Source of the DNA: Acidobacteriota bacterium
GTDB taxonomy: Bacteria; Acidobacteriota; Blastocatellia; RBC074
Assembly: GCA_018268995.1 (NCBI GenBank)
Contig: JAFDVL010000067.1
Location: 1-64,000 of the forward strand
Direction of reading: 5' to 3'
DNA length: 64,000 nucleotides
A program made the position numbers and the translations under genes. Below the pieces are notes generated by a model. The model ran no database searches. It was not told the DNA's origin and saw only the letters and a list, made by a program, of their open reading frames with translations. Shown one piece after another: positions 29,053 through 37,437 of this stretch. Each line of letters opens with the position of its first letter. Within the stretch, counting starts at the first letter, position 1.

Positions 29053-29087
29053 CTTCGCGTCTTTGCCCCTTTGAACCTTTGCGGTAA
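29053..29087. repeat. Third CTTTG word array, before the DUF1501 gene
   Basis: Four near-8-base words with suffixes CGT, CCC, AAC and CGG. The array differs from the array at 28611 at only two of 35 positions, and its outer 27 bases are the exact complement of the left array at 28551. It lies 9 bases before the start of the DUF1501 gene and therefore forms part of its leader. Confidence 0.8.
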
Positions 29088-29095
29088 GGATTTTT

Positions 29096-30484
29096 ATGAA
29101 GCGAAATATCCCACAACTCACCCGCCGCGAATTGCTCCGCATGGGCGGTATTAGTCTAGTCGGCGGCTATCTCAACGTCTTTCGTCCATACAATGTACGT
29201 GCCGAACAAAAGGTCAAGCCGCAGGCGACGGCGCGGCAAGTGCTGTTTCTCAACATTGACGGTGGCATGAGTCAGGTGGATACGCTGGATGCAAAGGAAG
29301 GCGCGTGGACGCCGAAATATTTTGATATTCGCAGCTTTGCCAACGATCTGAAATTGCCTGTCGGCATCATGCCGAATTTGCCGAGTGTGCTGGATAAGAT
29401 TTCGATTGTACGTTCGATGGCGGCGTGGGATGTCGTCCACGGACGCGCACAATACTACATTCAAACCGGACATCCGCTGAATCTGGCGCTGGCGAAAGAG
29501 GTGCCTGCGCTCGGCGCAGTTGTTTGCTCCGAATTGGCGCACCAGCGCAAAGAAACCGATTCATTGCCTGCCTACATTGCGATGAATTTGGCGGGCAATC
29601 AGGCCGGACTCATCAATCAGGGTTTTTTGTCGGCAGAGTTTGGGCCGATGAGTTTGGCTGTCGGCGATGCGCCCCCGAATCTGGCCCCGCAGCCGGGAAT
29701 GGAAGAAACCTTCAAGCGGCGCTGGGAACGGTTGCAGCAATTGGATGGTGGATTGCGCAGCGGACAGGCCGAAGTGGATCGAAGTTTTGTGGATTACCAC
29801 GATTACTACAAAGGTGCGGTGGCGATTATGAATGACCCGCGCGTGCCGCAAGTGATGACGATCAGCGCCGAAGACAAAAAGCGCTATGGCAACAGCACGA
29901 TTGGCAATTGCCTGATTCTGGCGCGCAATTTATTCCAGGCAGATGCGGGGACGCGTTTCATTATGGCGAGCCACGGCGGCTGGGATCATCACGCGAACAT
30001 TTACAAAGAAAATTCACGCAATCATCCGACGTTGATTAAAGAGCTGGATGCAGCATTCACGAGTTTGATTCTTGACCTTGACCGCATTCCGTCGAAATAC
30101 ACGCCGGGCAAAACCTTGTTGGATGAAACCTTGGTGATTGCGATGAGCGAATTCGGGCGCACGCCCGGCGCGATCAGCGAAACACGCAAAGGCCGCGAAC
30201 ATTATATGTACGCGCATTCCGGGATGCTTGCAGGCGGCGGCATTCGACGCGGTTTGGTGATGGGCAAGACGGATGAAATGGGTGGCAAGATTGTGGAGCC
30301 GGGCTGGTCGGCAAAGCGCCCCGTCTATATGGAAGATATTGCCTGCACGATTTATTCGGCGCTCGGCATTGATTGGGGTAAGTCGCTGCAAAACACGCCA
30401 TCGGGTCGCGCGTTTCATTACATCGAAAATGCTTCAGGCACGAAGTACGTCGGCTTCAAACCGGTGCAGGAACTCTTTGCTTGA
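29096..30484 (+). CDS. DUF1501 protein with twin-arginine signal
   Basis: 462 residues. The N-terminus has a Tat-type signal (LTRRELLRMGG) followed by a hydrophobic stretch. The alkaline-phosphatase-like DUF1501 fold is indicated by VLFLNIDGGMSQVDTLDA, MASHGGWDHHANIY and ETLVIAMSEFGRTPG. The family is exported folded and pairs with DUF1549/DUF1553 proteins; metal-dependent sulfatase- or phosphatase-like chemistry is suspected but unproven. The gene is separated from its partner by the GxxExxY cassette. Confidence 0.9.
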   Translation: MKRNIPQLTRRELLRMGGISLVGGYLNVFRPYNVRAEQKVKPQATARQVLFLNIDGGMSQVDTLDAKEGAWTPKYFDIRSFANDLKLPVGIMPNLPSVLDKISIVRSMAAWDVVHGRAQYYIQTGHPLNLALAKEVPALGAVVCSELAHQRKETDSLPAYIAMNLAGNQAGLINQGFLSAEFGPMSLAVGDAPPNLAPQPGMEETFKRRWERLQQLDGGLRSGQAEVDRSFVDYHDYYKGAVAIMNDPRVPQVMTISAEDKKRYGNSTIGNCLILARNLFQADAGTRFIMASHGGWDHHANIYKENSRNHPTLIKELDAAFTSLILDLDRIPSKYTPGKTLLDETLVIAMSEFGRTPGAISETRKGREHYMYAHSGMLAGGGIRRGLVMGKTDEMGGKIVEPGWSAKRPVYMEDIACTIYSALGIDWGKSLQNTPSGRAFHYIENASGTKYVGFKPVQELFA

Positions 30485-30485
30485 A

Positions 30486-30565
30486 GTCATGGGTCATTAG
30501 TCATCTGTCATTGGTTGAAATATACAATAACCAGAGCCAATGACTAATGACCCGTGACCAATGAC
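30486..30565. repeat. Word-array palindrome 6 (7-base GTCATNN words)
   Basis: The left arm (30486-30513) is four 7-base GTCAT words with suffixes GG, TA, CT and TG. The right arm (30538-30565) is four complementary words ending in TGAC. The core GGGTCATTAGTCAT (14 bases) is perfectly complementary. The element fills the 86-base gap between the convergent DUF1501 and DUF3857 genes, starting two bases after one stop and ending five bases before the other. Confidence 0.85.
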
Positions 30566-30570
30566 AATTA

Positions 30571-32535
30571 CTACTTCTTCGCCAACACCACAGGCGAAAC
30601 TTCAACGCCACGAATCCGGCCAAAAAACTCACGCACCATCGGATATTGTGCGGCAGGAATTGTGCTTGCCTGTACCACCAGATTGCGCGTGAAAATCAAA
30701 TGTCCGTCTTTGACTTCGTACGTTGCTGAGTATTTGCCGAAAGGCGTTTCCAGCTTGGCGGCATCGGGCATTTCATCTACTTCAAAGCCATCCGGTAATT
30801 TCACCCGCACAGTCTCAGTAAAGGCTTCAGAGTCCAACACCAACGGATGGCGACGTGCTGTTGCCGTCAAGTCCAATCCATCGCGGCGAGGGACAATGAC
30901 AGGTTTGAAAACCAATAACTGACCGCGCATAGATTGAGCATAGCCAGGCACGGCGAATTCGACGTCCAATGCAAATCGGCCATCGCGTTGATTGTCAGCG
31001 GGTTCAACTTTGGAAATTTTGGCACCCGTTGCGCCGCGCGTAATCCAGCCTTCAATTCGCTTCACATAATCAGGTCGCGCTAAACGACGAAATAATCGGC
31101 GCTCGCCGACCGCAGATTGCCCAACAGATCGTTCACTGATAGTAGCTGTAATTGTTCCCTGTACATCCAGCGTAATGTTGGCCTCACGCACAAGTTTATT
31201 GGCTTCGGGCGGCGTGATGGGCATCTTTTGCAATGACCCATTTTCGCCTGCGGCAATCAACGCGAAGCTGCCTTGTTCATGATCAGGCAAATCGCCGACA
31301 GGCGTGTTTTCGTCCGTCGGATCGAAGACCAGCAACCGACCTAATTTCGGATGCGTGAGGATTGTCGGTACTGAGACATCTTCGCCCACTTTGACGGCGA
31401 TAATCGCGTGATTGAATTGGGTTGGCGAGGGCCATTCTTCGCGCACGTAAGTCGGATCGCCGGAATAAATAATCACCGGATACGCCGTGATGCCGAGGGC
31501 TTTCAGCATGGCGCGCATGAGGTTGGCTTTGTCTTTGCAATCGCCGTAAGACTTATTGAAGACGTCAATGGCTGAATGTGGGCGGAAACGACCGATACCG
31601 ATCTGAATAGAGATGTAGTTAATGTTTTGTGCATATCGCCCAATCGCCTGAATCTTTTCCAGCTCGGTTTTGGCGTTTGCGGTTAGCTCGCGTGCTTTGC
31701 CTGCAATGGCATCATTCAATTCGATTTGAGGATCGCTGAGTTCGCTGGCCCAGCGCGAAACATCTGGCCACGAAGCAAAGGACAGGCTGCGGCTTTTGGC
31801 ATTTGCTGCTGGGAAAACATTGACCGCCAGCCGTGGAGCCAGGTTCGTGACTTCCGGGCTGGAAGGTTCCGGCTCAATGGGCGGCAGGTTGCTTAACTCC
31901 CACATCCAGGAAGAACCGCTCACCGTCGGTTCGACTTTGTTGTGATTGAAGGTCAACGATTCTGCCCGCCAACCGCTTGGTAACGTCAGACTGTAGCGCG
32001 ACGCGACAACTGGTAATCGTCCCTGGAACCCCCACTGGAATTGATTGAAGAAGTCGCGAGATTCCGTGACTGCCTCATAGCCAAATACTGCTCCGGGTTC
32101 GGCTTCGTCACGGGCAGAGATCACGCGTGAGCGTGCCTCGTTGTAAATATCATTATCCACAAAGGCAATGTCAGCGGTTTCGTCTTTGCCGAATTTCTTG
32201 ACGTTACCGCTGGGATAAATCAGCCAGGCACGAAACTCTTTAATTTTGCCTTTGTCGGTTTCGTAAACTTCACTGGCCCGTGCTAATCCGCGTCCATCAC
32301 GGGTCAGGATTTTGACAGCATAGAAAACGCTTCGAGTGACTTTGCCTTCTTCGTCTACTGCCACACGATTTTCATCCAGCAGGACGACAGCCGGAACATC
32401 TTTGTGATACGGCGGTGTTGAGGCCGCCGCAGCTTGTCGTAGCCACGGCGGCGCATCATCACCCGCCAAGACCGGGATGAAAAAAGTGAAGAGCAGAAAA
32501 GAGACGGAGCAGAATTTCAGCCAAGGTTGCAGCAT
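30571..32535 (-). CDS. Secreted DUF3857 plus transglutaminase-like protein (copy 1)
   Basis: 654 residues with a signal peptide (FCSVSFLLFTFFIPVLAG). The N-terminal DUF3857 beta domain (about residues 50-250) is followed by a transglutaminase-like core with catalytic Cys in SYGDCKDKANLMRAML (about residue 335) and later His/Asp in TQFNHAIIAVK and LLVFDPTDENTP. A C-terminal beta domain completes it. This DUF3857-transglutaminase family is common in Bacteroidota and Acidobacteria; exported cysteine protease- or amidase-like activity is inferred. It is 28 bases downstream of the second copy, in the same direction. Confidence 0.85.
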   Translation of the reverse strand: MLQPWLKFCSVSFLLFTFFIPVLAGDDAPPWLRQAAAASTPPYHKDVPAVVLLDENRVAVDEEGKVTRSVFYAVKILTRDGRGLARASEVYETDKGKIKEFRAWLIYPSGNVKKFGKDETADIAFVDNDIYNEARSRVISARDEAEPGAVFGYEAVTESRDFFNQFQWGFQGRLPVVASRYSLTLPSGWRAESLTFNHNKVEPTVSGSSWMWELSNLPPIEPEPSSPEVTNLAPRLAVNVFPAANAKSRSLSFASWPDVSRWASELSDPQIELNDAIAGKARELTANAKTELEKIQAIGRYAQNINYISIQIGIGRFRPHSAIDVFNKSYGDCKDKANLMRAMLKALGITAYPVIIYSGDPTYVREEWPSPTQFNHAIIAVKVGEDVSVPTILTHPKLGRLLVFDPTDENTPVGDLPDHEQGSFALIAAGENGSLQKMPITPPEANKLVREANITLDVQGTITATISERSVGQSAVGERRLFRRLARPDYVKRIEGWITRGATGAKISKVEPADNQRDGRFALDVEFAVPGYAQSMRGQLLVFKPVIVPRRDGLDLTATARRHPLVLDSEAFTETVRVKLPDGFEVDEMPDAAKLETPFGKYSATYEVKDGHLIFTRNLVVQASTIPAAQYPMVREFFGRIRGVEVSPVVLAKK

Positions 32536-32563
32536 AGTTTTATTCCCCGATGGTCAGTATTTT

Positions 32564-34531
32564 TTATTGTGCGGCTGCCTTTTGTTTGAGCGTAATCGTA
32601 TGTCCATCCTGCTGATGATACGCATCAAAAAGCTGTTTCAGCGTCCCATAAACATTGGGCGGGAACAAAATATTTCCCTTCGCTCCGAACATAAAATTGC
32701 GTTTGAAAACGAGGAATTTGCCGTCTTGGGTAATCGCCAGTTCAACCTTATTCCAGGAAATCTCGCCTGCCCCGATGGGCTGTGGTGCTTCAGCGTTGTC
32801 GAGCGCATAGCCGTCTGGCAATTCAATCTGGACATCGTCCTGTTCGGCCCAGGGATAATGAAAGTAGACCGGATATTTGCGCTCACTGGCTGCAAACAGC
32901 GGTCGCTTGTTATTTTGGAAGAAGGAAGGCTGCACGAAAATTCGCTTGCCTGTGCGTTGGGCGTAGCCAGAAATTTTGATATGGAAAGAATAGGTGAACG
33001 GTTTGAATTGATCGGTCACGTTTTCAATTTTCAGGTTGGAAAGTTCCGCATTACCCCATTGCGATTTGACGATGGCGCGAAGTGTTTCTTCGCGTTTGTC
33101 CGGCGTATCGTCATCGTTATAACGTTTCTTCTCTAATGCGCCGTGGCCGGTGTAAGCCATAACCACATCGCCTTCCATCGTTCCATCTTCAGTGAGTTTC
33201 AGGCGGGCCACACGTTTTTCTAACGATTTCTCCGGCTCAGACATTACAGTCTTGACCCACGCGGGTTCTTTCGGGTCGGTGATCAGTGCATTTACGCCTT
33301 CATATCCCCAAGGCAACATGCCAATGGTGACATACTTTCCTGACGGGTCATAAAACTTCCATTGTCCATCCACCTTGACCGCAATTTCTCCGCCGTCCAG
33401 GAAGTACATGTTCGGGAAAGAAGGATCGAAGAAAAATTCGCTGCGATTTGGCATCAACGCCAGCCGTGCTTCAAACCCGGCAGCAGTCGCCATTGCAATG
33501 AATAGACAATCAATATCGTTTCCGGTGCCGTAGCCACGTTTCAGGGTGTCTCCCGGATTATGGTTGTCCTTCATTTTTTTAATTTCTTCGGCGGTTAAGC
33601 CAGAAGTATCACTGTTCGCATTCTTGATTTTGGTGCGACAGAATTCCAGGATTTTCAGCAGCTTTTCATCTGCGGTGCTGGCATTTCCCATCGCTTCAGT
33701 CGTTGCCTTACGCACATCGTCATTTACTTTGGTGAGAGGCTTGAACTCCTCGTAAATAGCTTTGCCGATAGTCGCCCAGTATTTTTGTGGGTCTACTTTG
33801 CTTTCGCGAGTGTAATACACCAGCATCCAAGTCCGAATTTTGTCCTCTGGTGGCATGTGCGCTTCTTCGCGGTAGGCCGGAAGATTCGTCATGGTCGTGC
33901 TGTAAAACCCATTTTTCTCTTTCACGAAGTTTACGTTTTGCCCGTTGAAGGTGAAGGTGTTCATGGCCCCAAGAAACTCATTTGGCTTGAGGTAATATTT
34001 GACCTGATGAACGGGAATCGTACGCTGGAAATAGAGTTTTAGATTTTTTGCGCTGGCGAGTGACCGGACTTCCTTGTACCGATACTCAATAATTGCGCCC
34101 GGCTCAATGCCCGGAACCGCAAAGGATTTGGCTTTGATTTTCAGCCCGCTGATTTTGACGATAGTCCGCTCAAAGACCGAATCCTTTTTTAGCTCCAGGA
34201 TCGAACCATCAGGCTTGATTGTGCGTGCGGCGATGTCTTTGATTCTGAACTTATCTAAATATTCAATATCCACCTTGCCGTGCGATTCAACACCGCGTTC
34301 GCTAAATACCTTGATGCAGACATAATGATTGAAAATTAAGTCTTCCTGCGAATCATCAATAAAGACTTCCCATCGCAATATTTCTGCATCTGCATCTTTC
34401 TCTACCGCAGGAGCTTTAAGCGCGAGAAAGGCTGGATCAAGCGGTTTCCAGTCATCTCCGGCCCAGACTAAACCTGGCAGAAACAGTAGAGATACTAATG
34501 CCAATAAATTAAAAACGCGGGCTGAAATCAT
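32564..34531 (-). CDS. Secreted DUF3857 plus transglutaminase-like protein (copy 2)
   Basis: 655 residues. I placed the start at the ATG at 34531 because GGAGG lies 6 bases upstream and a signal peptide follows directly (VFNLLALVSLLFLPGLVWA). The DUF3857 domain covers about residues 40-240 and the transglutaminase core follows. RGYGTGNDIDCLFIAMATAAG has the active-site region with Asp-Cys spacing that departs from the copy 1 GDCKDK motif. LDGGEIAVKVDGQWKFYDPS supplies the family's Asp. The motif change may mean altered activity. The pair is bracketed by two GTCATNN word arrays. Confidence 0.83.
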   Translation of the reverse strand: MISARVFNLLALVSLLFLPGLVWAGDDWKPLDPAFLALKAPAVEKDADAEILRWEVFIDDSQEDLIFNHYVCIKVFSERGVESHGKVDIEYLDKFRIKDIAARTIKPDGSILELKKDSVFERTIVKISGLKIKAKSFAVPGIEPGAIIEYRYKEVRSLASAKNLKLYFQRTIPVHQVKYYLKPNEFLGAMNTFTFNGQNVNFVKEKNGFYSTTMTNLPAYREEAHMPPEDKIRTWMLVYYTRESKVDPQKYWATIGKAIYEEFKPLTKVNDDVRKATTEAMGNASTADEKLLKILEFCRTKIKNANSDTSGLTAEEIKKMKDNHNPGDTLKRGYGTGNDIDCLFIAMATAAGFEARLALMPNRSEFFFDPSFPNMYFLDGGEIAVKVDGQWKFYDPSGKYVTIGMLPWGYEGVNALITDPKEPAWVKTVMSEPEKSLEKRVARLKLTEDGTMEGDVVMAYTGHGALEKKRYNDDDTPDKREETLRAIVKSQWGNAELSNLKIENVTDQFKPFTYSFHIKISGYAQRTGKRIFVQPSFFQNNKRPLFAASERKYPVYFHYPWAEQDDVQIELPDGYALDNAEAPQPIGAGEISWNKVELAITQDGKFLVFKRNFMFGAKGNILFPPNVYGTLKQLFDAYHQQDGHTITLKQKAAAQ

Positions 34532-34675
34532 TTGCATCCTCCGATGGCTGAAACGGTTAAGGGGCAAACTAAGTATGGACTGATATCCCTAATTGTAGGA
34601 GCCGACGGTGCAGATATTAGACTGAGTCAGGAACGAAGGGCAATAAAATTTTTGTTAATTATCTGTGGGCAATCG

Positions 34676-34768
34676 TCCGTTGTCATTGGTCATTAGTTGA
34701 AAGCCCATCCTATCTGCGGCAGTTCCTGGCCAATGACAACGGAGGAGTGGCAAATGACGAATGACAAC
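34676..34768. repeat. Word-array palindrome 7 (7-base GTCATNN words)
   Basis: TCCGTTGTCATTGG (34676-34689) is the exact complement of 34730-34743. A second complementary block, 34751-34768, matches 34679-34696 in 16 of 18 positions, so the left arm has two possible partners. The words are the same GTCATNN type as at 30.5 kb. It ends 2 bases before the stop of the sigma-54 regulator gene and covers the gap toward the DUF3857 copy 2 promoter. Confidence 0.75.
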
Positions 34769-34770
34769 CC

Positions 34771-36135
34771 CTAATCATCATCTCGATAAATCTTCAGCTT
34801 GTTATGTAATGTCTTCAGGCTGATTTTTAAGACATCTGCTGCACGCGTTTTGTTGTTTCCGGTTTTGATCAGGGTCTTGAGAATCAATTGCCGCTCCGCC
34901 TCATCCAGTGGAATGGGAATTGGCAACGTGATGGAATCTTCATCGCGCAAGGATCGCCCGTCAAAAAGTTGTGGCGGCAAATGTTGTTTTTCAATCGTGA
35001 TGCCATCACAAACGACCACGGCGTGCTCGACGACATTACGCAATTCACGGACGTTACCAGGCCAGGAATAGCGCAGCAGGATTTCCATCACTTCAGCGGA
35101 CACGACGCGCGCAGAACGTCCGTGGCGCTCGCGCAACGTATCCACCATATGCTGCACCAGCAATGGAATATCGTCCCGTCTGTCGCGCAGCGGCGGCAAT
35201 TCCATGTGAATGACATTCAGACGATACAGCAAATCCTCGCGCAATAAGTTATCGCGCACTGCTTTGTGCGGGTCTTTATTCGTTGCGGCCAGCACGCGCA
35301 CATCTACTGAAATTTCTTTGCTGCCTCCCAGCCGTCGCAATCGCCGATCTTCTAACACGCGGAGCAATTTGGCCTGCAACGTGATCGGCATTTCAGCAAT
35401 TTCGTCCATGAACAATGTGCCGCCATTGGCCAGTTCAAAACATCCTTCTCGCCGTGTAATTGCTCCTGTGAATGCGCCTTTTTCGTGCCCGAAAAGTTCG
35501 GATTCCATCAGCGTTTCAGGAATCGCCGAGCAGTTGATCGGAATAAAAGCATTGGTCGCGCGCGAGCTGAGCTGATGGATGGTTTGTGCCACCAAATCTT
35601 TTCCTGTGCCTGATTCACCTGTAATCAGCACCGAAACGGCGGAATTGGCGACCTGCTCAATGGTGGTGTACAACTGGCGCATGGCGTGCGAAGAGCCGAC
35701 CAGTTTGCCGAACACCCCGTGCTCACTGAGCTGCCGTCGCAATTGGATGTTTTCGCGTTTGACCGAAGATCGTTCGACGGCGCGTTGCAGGACGATATTC
35801 AGTTGACGGGTATTGATTGGCTTCTCGAAATAATAAAACGCGCCTTCTTCCATGACCGCGCGCATTGCGCCTTCAATGCTGGCCTGTCCGGTGAGCAGAA
35901 TCACCGCCGTATCAGGATAGCCTTCCCGCAATTTTGCCAACAGCCCAAAGCCGTCAAGTCGCGGCATGAAAATATCGCTGATTACAACAGATGGCTGGAA
36001 GTCTGCGGCCAGTCCCCACGCTTGTTCGCCGTCAGCAGCTACCTGGGTTTCGTAGCCCCAATCCGAAACCAGTTCACTTAACCCGGCTCGCGCTGCTGGT
36101 TCGTCATCCACAATCAAAACATTTGCTTTGGTCAT
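34771..36135 (-). CDS. NtrC-family sigma-54-dependent response regulator
   Basis: 454 residues from the ATG at 36135. The receiver domain (about 5-118) has the phosphoacceptor Asp in [13 protein letters not shown], with DDEP, T and K positions conserved. The AAA+ domain (about 145-380) has GESGTGKD (Walker A), the sigma-54-contacting [15 protein letters not shown] loop and [12 protein letters not shown] (Walker B). The C-terminal Fis-type HTH is [21 protein letters not shown]. It activates sigma-54 promoters on phosphorylation. No sensor kinase is adjacent, so it is an orphan here. Confidence 0.93.
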   Translation of the reverse strand: MTKANVLIVDDEPAARAGLSELVSDWGYETQVAADGEQAWGLAADFQPSVVISDIFMPRLDGFGLLAKLREGYPDTAVILLTGQASIEGAMRAVMEEGAFYYFEKPINTRQLNIVLQRAVERSSVKRENIQLRRQLSEHGVFGKLVGSSHAMRQLYTTIEQVANSAVSVLITGESGTGKDLVAQTIHQLSSRATNAFIPINCSAIPETLMESELFGHEKGAFTGAITRREGCFELANGGTLFMDEIAEMPITLQAKLLRVLEDRRLRRLGGSKEISVDVRVLAATNKDPHKAVRDNLLREDLLYRLNVIHMELPPLRDRRDDIPLLVQHMVDTLRERHGRSARVVSAEVMEILLRYSWPGNVRELRNVVEHAVVVCDGITIEKQHLPPQLFDGRSLRDEDSITLPIPIPLDEAERQLILKTLIKTGNNKTRAADVLKISLKTLHNKLKIYRDDD

Positions 36136-36177
36136 AATTGGCAAGTGTAGCACGCAGAAACGATGAGCGGGAGCAGT

Positions 36178-37425
36178 TTAAGGCTGCAAAATGCCAACCG
36201 TAGAAAGGATTAATAATAAGGCGCGCTGATAGCCGATTTCTCTGCCCATTGGTTCGTACCATTCGGTCAGGCGATGTGCATCGCCACCAATGCCGCCTGC
36301 CCCAATTGTGATGGCCGGAATACCAAGGCTGATGGGAATGTTGGCATCAGTCGAAGCGCAATTCAAAACGGGATGAATGCCTACGGTCTGCGAGGCTTCA
36401 ATGGCGAATCTGACCAACGGTGAGCGGGCAGAAAGTTCGCCGGAGGGGCGATGCCCAATGAGTTGGATGTCTGAACGCAGACTGTGACCAGAAGCTGCGC
36501 GAAGCGCGTTTTCCGCCCGAATTGCTTTCGTCGTTTCGTTCAGGAAAAATTCTTCCAGACGTGATAATTCAATCTCATCCGTCGAACGTAAATCCACGTC
36601 CATATGCGCCACTTCAGGAATGACATTGACCGAATCGCCGCCTTCGATACGTCCAATGTTGTAGGTGGTGCGCGGAGCGTTCGGCGGCGCATATTCAGAC
36701 AACTTGGCAGCGATGCGACCCAGCGCATAGATGGGATTGACTACGCCAAAATCACTCCAGCTATGTCCGCCGGGGCCGTTCAGCGTCACGCGGTATCGGC
36801 GCGAACCAAGCGCCTGATGCGTGATGAATTCTATGCCGGGTCCATCGAATGAAATGAAATCCGTGATGCGCCCGGCCAGATGACCTTCGGTGAATAAATG
36901 TCGCGCACCGCGTAAATTGCCTTCGCCTTCTTCTCCCACCGTTGCCACAAAGGCAATCGTTCCACGCAGGCCGACAGCGGCAGCATTGAGGGCCTCAATC
37001 ATTGCCAGCAGGGCGGCCAACCCCGCGCAATTATCGCCAATGCCAGGTGCAAAAAGTCGTGCCCCGCGTCGTTGGACGGTGACTTCTGTAGTCTCTGGAA
37101 AAACAGTATCAAGATGGGCCGATACCACGAGCAACGGCGTTTCCGTTTGGCCCGGATAATACCCGATTACGTTCCCGATGCTATCGGTGTGAACGTTAGC
37201 AAGATTGAGTTCTGCGAAGCGTGTGGCGAAATATTCTCCACGACTTTGTTCTTTGAATGGCGGGGCCGGGATTTCACAAATCCGAATATGTTCTTCGGTA
37301 AAACGCGTTGCGGATTGATGGAAAAAAGCAAACGCGCGTTTCACTTGTTCGTGGTGAGTCAACGACGTCAACGAAGACGGCGGCGACTTGGGCATGGTCA
37401 GATTTTTCAAGTGAAACGCGCGCAT
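36178..37425 (-). CDS. M20-family zinc peptidase
   Basis: 415 residues. Metal ligands are visible in [23 protein letters not shown] and the Glu-Glu of [15 protein letters not shown], as in the M20/M25/M40 peptidases. A dimerisation domain occupies the middle ([14 protein letters not shown]). The N-terminus ERIHEE-type helix precedes [15 protein letters not shown], typical of tripeptidase-like members. An internal ATG at 37395 is an alternative start. It is 12 bases from the Hsp70 gene and probably co-transcribed. The likely role is cytoplasmic peptide or N-acyl-amino-acid hydrolysis. Confidence 0.87.
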   Translation of the reverse strand: MRAFHLKNLTMPKSPPSSLTSLTHHEQVKRAFAFFHQSATRFTEEHIRICEIPAPPFKEQSRGEYFATRFAELNLANVHTDSIGNVIGYYPGQTETPLLVVSAHLDTVFPETTEVTVQRRGARLFAPGIGDNCAGLAALLAMIEALNAAAVGLRGTIAFVATVGEEGEGNLRGARHLFTEGHLAGRITDFISFDGPGIEFITHQALGSRRYRVTLNGPGGHSWSDFGVVNPIYALGRIAAKLSEYAPPNAPRTTYNIGRIEGGDSVNVIPEVAHMDVDLRSTDEIELSRLEEFFLNETTKAIRAENALRAASGHSLRSDIQLIGHRPSGELSARSPLVRFAIEASQTVGIHPVLNCASTDANIPISLGIPAITIGAGGIGGDAHRLTEWYEPMGREIGYQRALLLILSTVGILQP

Positions 37426-37437
37426 TGGTTGCGATGG

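Larger units (their letters stand above)
28551..29087. mobile_element. Candidate GxxExxY cassette bounded by inverted word arrays
   Basis: The left array (28551-28587) and the terminal array (29053-29087) are inverted with respect to each other; the 27-base outer parts (29087 inward versus 28553 inward) are identical. A third array at 28611-28647 lies just inside the left end in the same orientation as the terminal one. The frameshifted GxxExxY gene fills the interior. The whole 537-base unit splits the DUF1549 and DUF1501 genes, which are normally adjacent. No target-site duplication is evident. Confidence 0.6.

Noticed and set aside
28551-29087. Insertion sequence
   Set aside because: No transposase is encoded and no target duplication is visible. 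I kept it as a candidate cassette only because of the inverted arrays around the GxxExxY gene.
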